Shown here piece after piece: positions 62,721 to 64,000 of a DNA stretch of 64,000 bases; positions within the stretch are counted from its first letter, which is position 1; every line of letters begins with the position of its first letter. The DNA is from Actinomyces qiguomingii. Lineage in GTDB: Bacteria; Actinomycetota; Actinomycetes; Actinomycetales; Actinomycetaceae. A program made the translations under genes and the position numbers. The notes under the pieces are model-generated. The model was not told where the DNA came from and searched no databases. It worked only from the letters and a program-made list of their open reading frames with translations. Location of the stretch: the NCBI RefSeq assembly GCF_004102025.1, contig NZ_CP025228.1, forward strand, positions 3,100,001 to 3,164,000. The letters run 5' to 3'.

Positions 62721-64000
62721 CTACTGCCGTTCCTGGGCGCTCGCCTCCGCCACGAGGCGCAGCGTCCGCTTCACCTCCTCAACACTGGTGGACGCGACGA
62801 GGCGTTCGACGTACCGCCTGTTGCCGACCAGACCGTTCATCATGCGATAGAAGTTCGCCAGACCGCGCGACTTCTTCTGTCCGATGGACAGCAGGAAGAC
62901 CAACTGAACCTCTTCCCCACCCCAGTCGATCGGATGCTTGAGAATGGCCAGGGCGAGTACGTCCTCGGTTCCCACCGCACGAATCGGGTGCGCTATGGCG
63001 ACCAGATTGCCGAACGCCGTCGCACCGGCCTGCTCCCTCTCCAATACCAGCACTTCGAAGTCGTCGGGCAGCTCGGCGCGGGCAGCCATCTCATGACATA
63101 GGAACGCGATAACCTCTTCACGGTCCGCGAGATCCTTCCAGAAGACCAACTCGGAATGAATAAGCTCCGTGGCGAGCCGATTCATCCTTTTTTCGGAAAG
63201 CGTCCGCGCGATATTGCTCACGTCCCGATCGGCTAGGAATGTGGTCACTTCCACGATCGGCACAGGAACCGGATAGTTGACGGCGACCGTGCTGAAAACG
63301 TAGTCGATGTCGGCGAAATCAACCTGGCCGATATCATGGGCGCTCGTCGTCCCCACAATGTTGAGATATCTGCCGAACATATCGCGAATCCTGTGGGCGA
63401 GCATCTCGGAGAAGGCCCTGCCACTGCCACACACAATCAGGACATTGTCCTTCTCATCGGCCTTGTCGCGATGACGGTCTAGGGCGACCGACAGGTACAT
63501 GGCCACGTAGGCGACTTCGTCGGCCGGCACGTCATAGCCCAGTTCTCCCGTAAGCACGCTGCATGCCACGGTCGCCATGCTGAACGCCAGCACATACCCG
63601 TGACGAATCTCGTCAAGCAGCGGATTCACGGACGGCAGACCGTACTTCATACGTGTTCTCAAGGGAGCCAAATGCATTGCGAGGGCCGTAACCAGCTCAA
63701 TGTCGTAACGCAGGTCTATCTGGTAGCTCTCACGCACTCTTTCAAGCATGTCGAAGACCAGACGGGTGTTCTCCTCGGCGACTACCGTGTTCGTGGTCGC
63801 ATCATCTAGGCTCACAATTTGCTTCCCGGACAGGCGGGCCAGGAAGTTATAGGCCTCACTGCGGGGGAAACGGACATCGTACGCGAGCTCAACCTCTTCA
63901 AGTATCCCCGTCGCGACGTCCATGCTAACTCCCTTGGCCTCACCCGCGAGTTCGGAGATCACCCGGGGATCCAGTTCAATTTGATTGCCGGTGCGAACAC
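62721..64000 (-). CDS. PRD/EIIB/EIIA transcriptional regulator (BglG/MtlR/LicR type), C-terminal part cut by window edge
   Basis: About 425 residues are inside the window and the frame stays open to the right edge, so the DNA- or RNA-binding N-terminus is missing. Seen in order: a PRD region with histidines (MHLAPLRTR, VALDRHRDKAD), a GatB-like EIIB domain (NVLIVCGSGRAFSEMLAHRI), and a fructose/mannitol-type EIIA domain with the phosphorylatable His in NLVAIAHPIRAVG. Such proteins sense PTS phosphorylation and switch on sugar operons. The EIIB gene downstream is the likely target or partner. Confidence 0.9.
   Translation of the reverse strand, partial: VRTGNQIELDPRVISELAGEAKGVSMDVATGILEEVELAYDVRFPRSEAYNFLARLSGKQIVSLDDATTNTVVAEENTRLVFDMLERVRESYQIDLRYDIELVTALAMHLAPLRTRMKYGLPSVNPLLDEIRHGYVLAFSMATVACSVLTGELGYDVPADEVAYVAMYLSVALDRHRDKADEKDNVLIVCGSGRAFSEMLAHRIRDMFGRYLNIVGTTSAHDIGQVDFADIDYVFSTVAVNYPVPVPIVEVTTFLADRDVSNIARTLSEKRMNRLATELIHSELVFWKDLADREEVIAFLCHEMAARAELPDDFEVLVLEREQAGATAFGNLVAIAHPIRAVGTEDVLALAILKHPIDWGGEEVQLVFLLSIGQKKSRGLANFYRMMNGLVGNRRYVERLVASTSVEEVKRTLRLVAEASAQERQ

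Overview
The window looks like a chromosomal segment of a high-GC Gram-positive bacterium of the Actinomyces type (family Actinomycetaceae). The pointers are strong GC bias at third codon positions, frequent GTG and TTG starts, a three-gene sortase-assembled fimbrial operon in the Actinomyces order (tip, shaft, class C sortase), a 23S rRNA with an extra helix region, and the actinobacterial order fthC / glp / rimJ / glpR next to mscL. This assignment is inference from content; no database was searched.

Layout. 1-355: N-terminus of a secreted protein, cut by the window edge. 630-3409 (minus): secY-adk-map, separated from the spc genes by about 1 kb holding a decayed ISL3-type transposase and a repeat element. 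4472-14440 (minus): ribosomal protein genes in two blocks, rplN to rplO and rpsJ to rpsQ, divided by a strong hairpin. 14743-20330 (minus): fimbrial operon lying between the S10 cluster and the str operon. 20607-25051 (minus): str operon rpsL-rpsG-fusA-tuf. 25421-29809 (minus): thiol peroxidase and two unrecognised membrane proteins. 30013-38988 (minus): rplJ-rplL and rpoB-rpoC, with an attenuator-type leader before rplJ. 39293-42631 (minus): two paralogous OmpA-fold exported proteins. 43526-49270 (minus): a complete rRNA operon (16S-23S-5S, no spacer tRNA). 49840-50688 (plus): two small hypothetical genes, then 1.2 kb of repeats and a tRNA-Ala(CGC) gene. 52103-55345 (minus): glpR-rimJ-glp, with fthC, a SAF-domain protein and mscL divergently on the plus strand. 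57670-62086 (minus): a very large helicase-like protein with worn NTPase motifs plus a small downstream protein. 62306-64000 (minus): a fructose-type PTS EIIB and the C-terminal part of a PRD/EIIB/EIIA regulator, cut by the window edge.

How it fits together. Most of the window is translation and transcription machinery in near-canonical clusters, interrupted by surface genes and repeat debris at the natural breakpoints between operons. Many neighbouring genes are translationally coupled by ATGA, GTGA or TGATG overlaps. Perfect inverted repeats close almost every transcription unit. The most unusual non-coding content is two dispersed repeat families. One is a 22-bp tandem motif at four loci. 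The other is a 19-bp motif in opposed orientation around a conserved core, with a different copy number at each locus. A 42-bp perfect palindrome also sits between the fimbrial shaft gene and its sortase.
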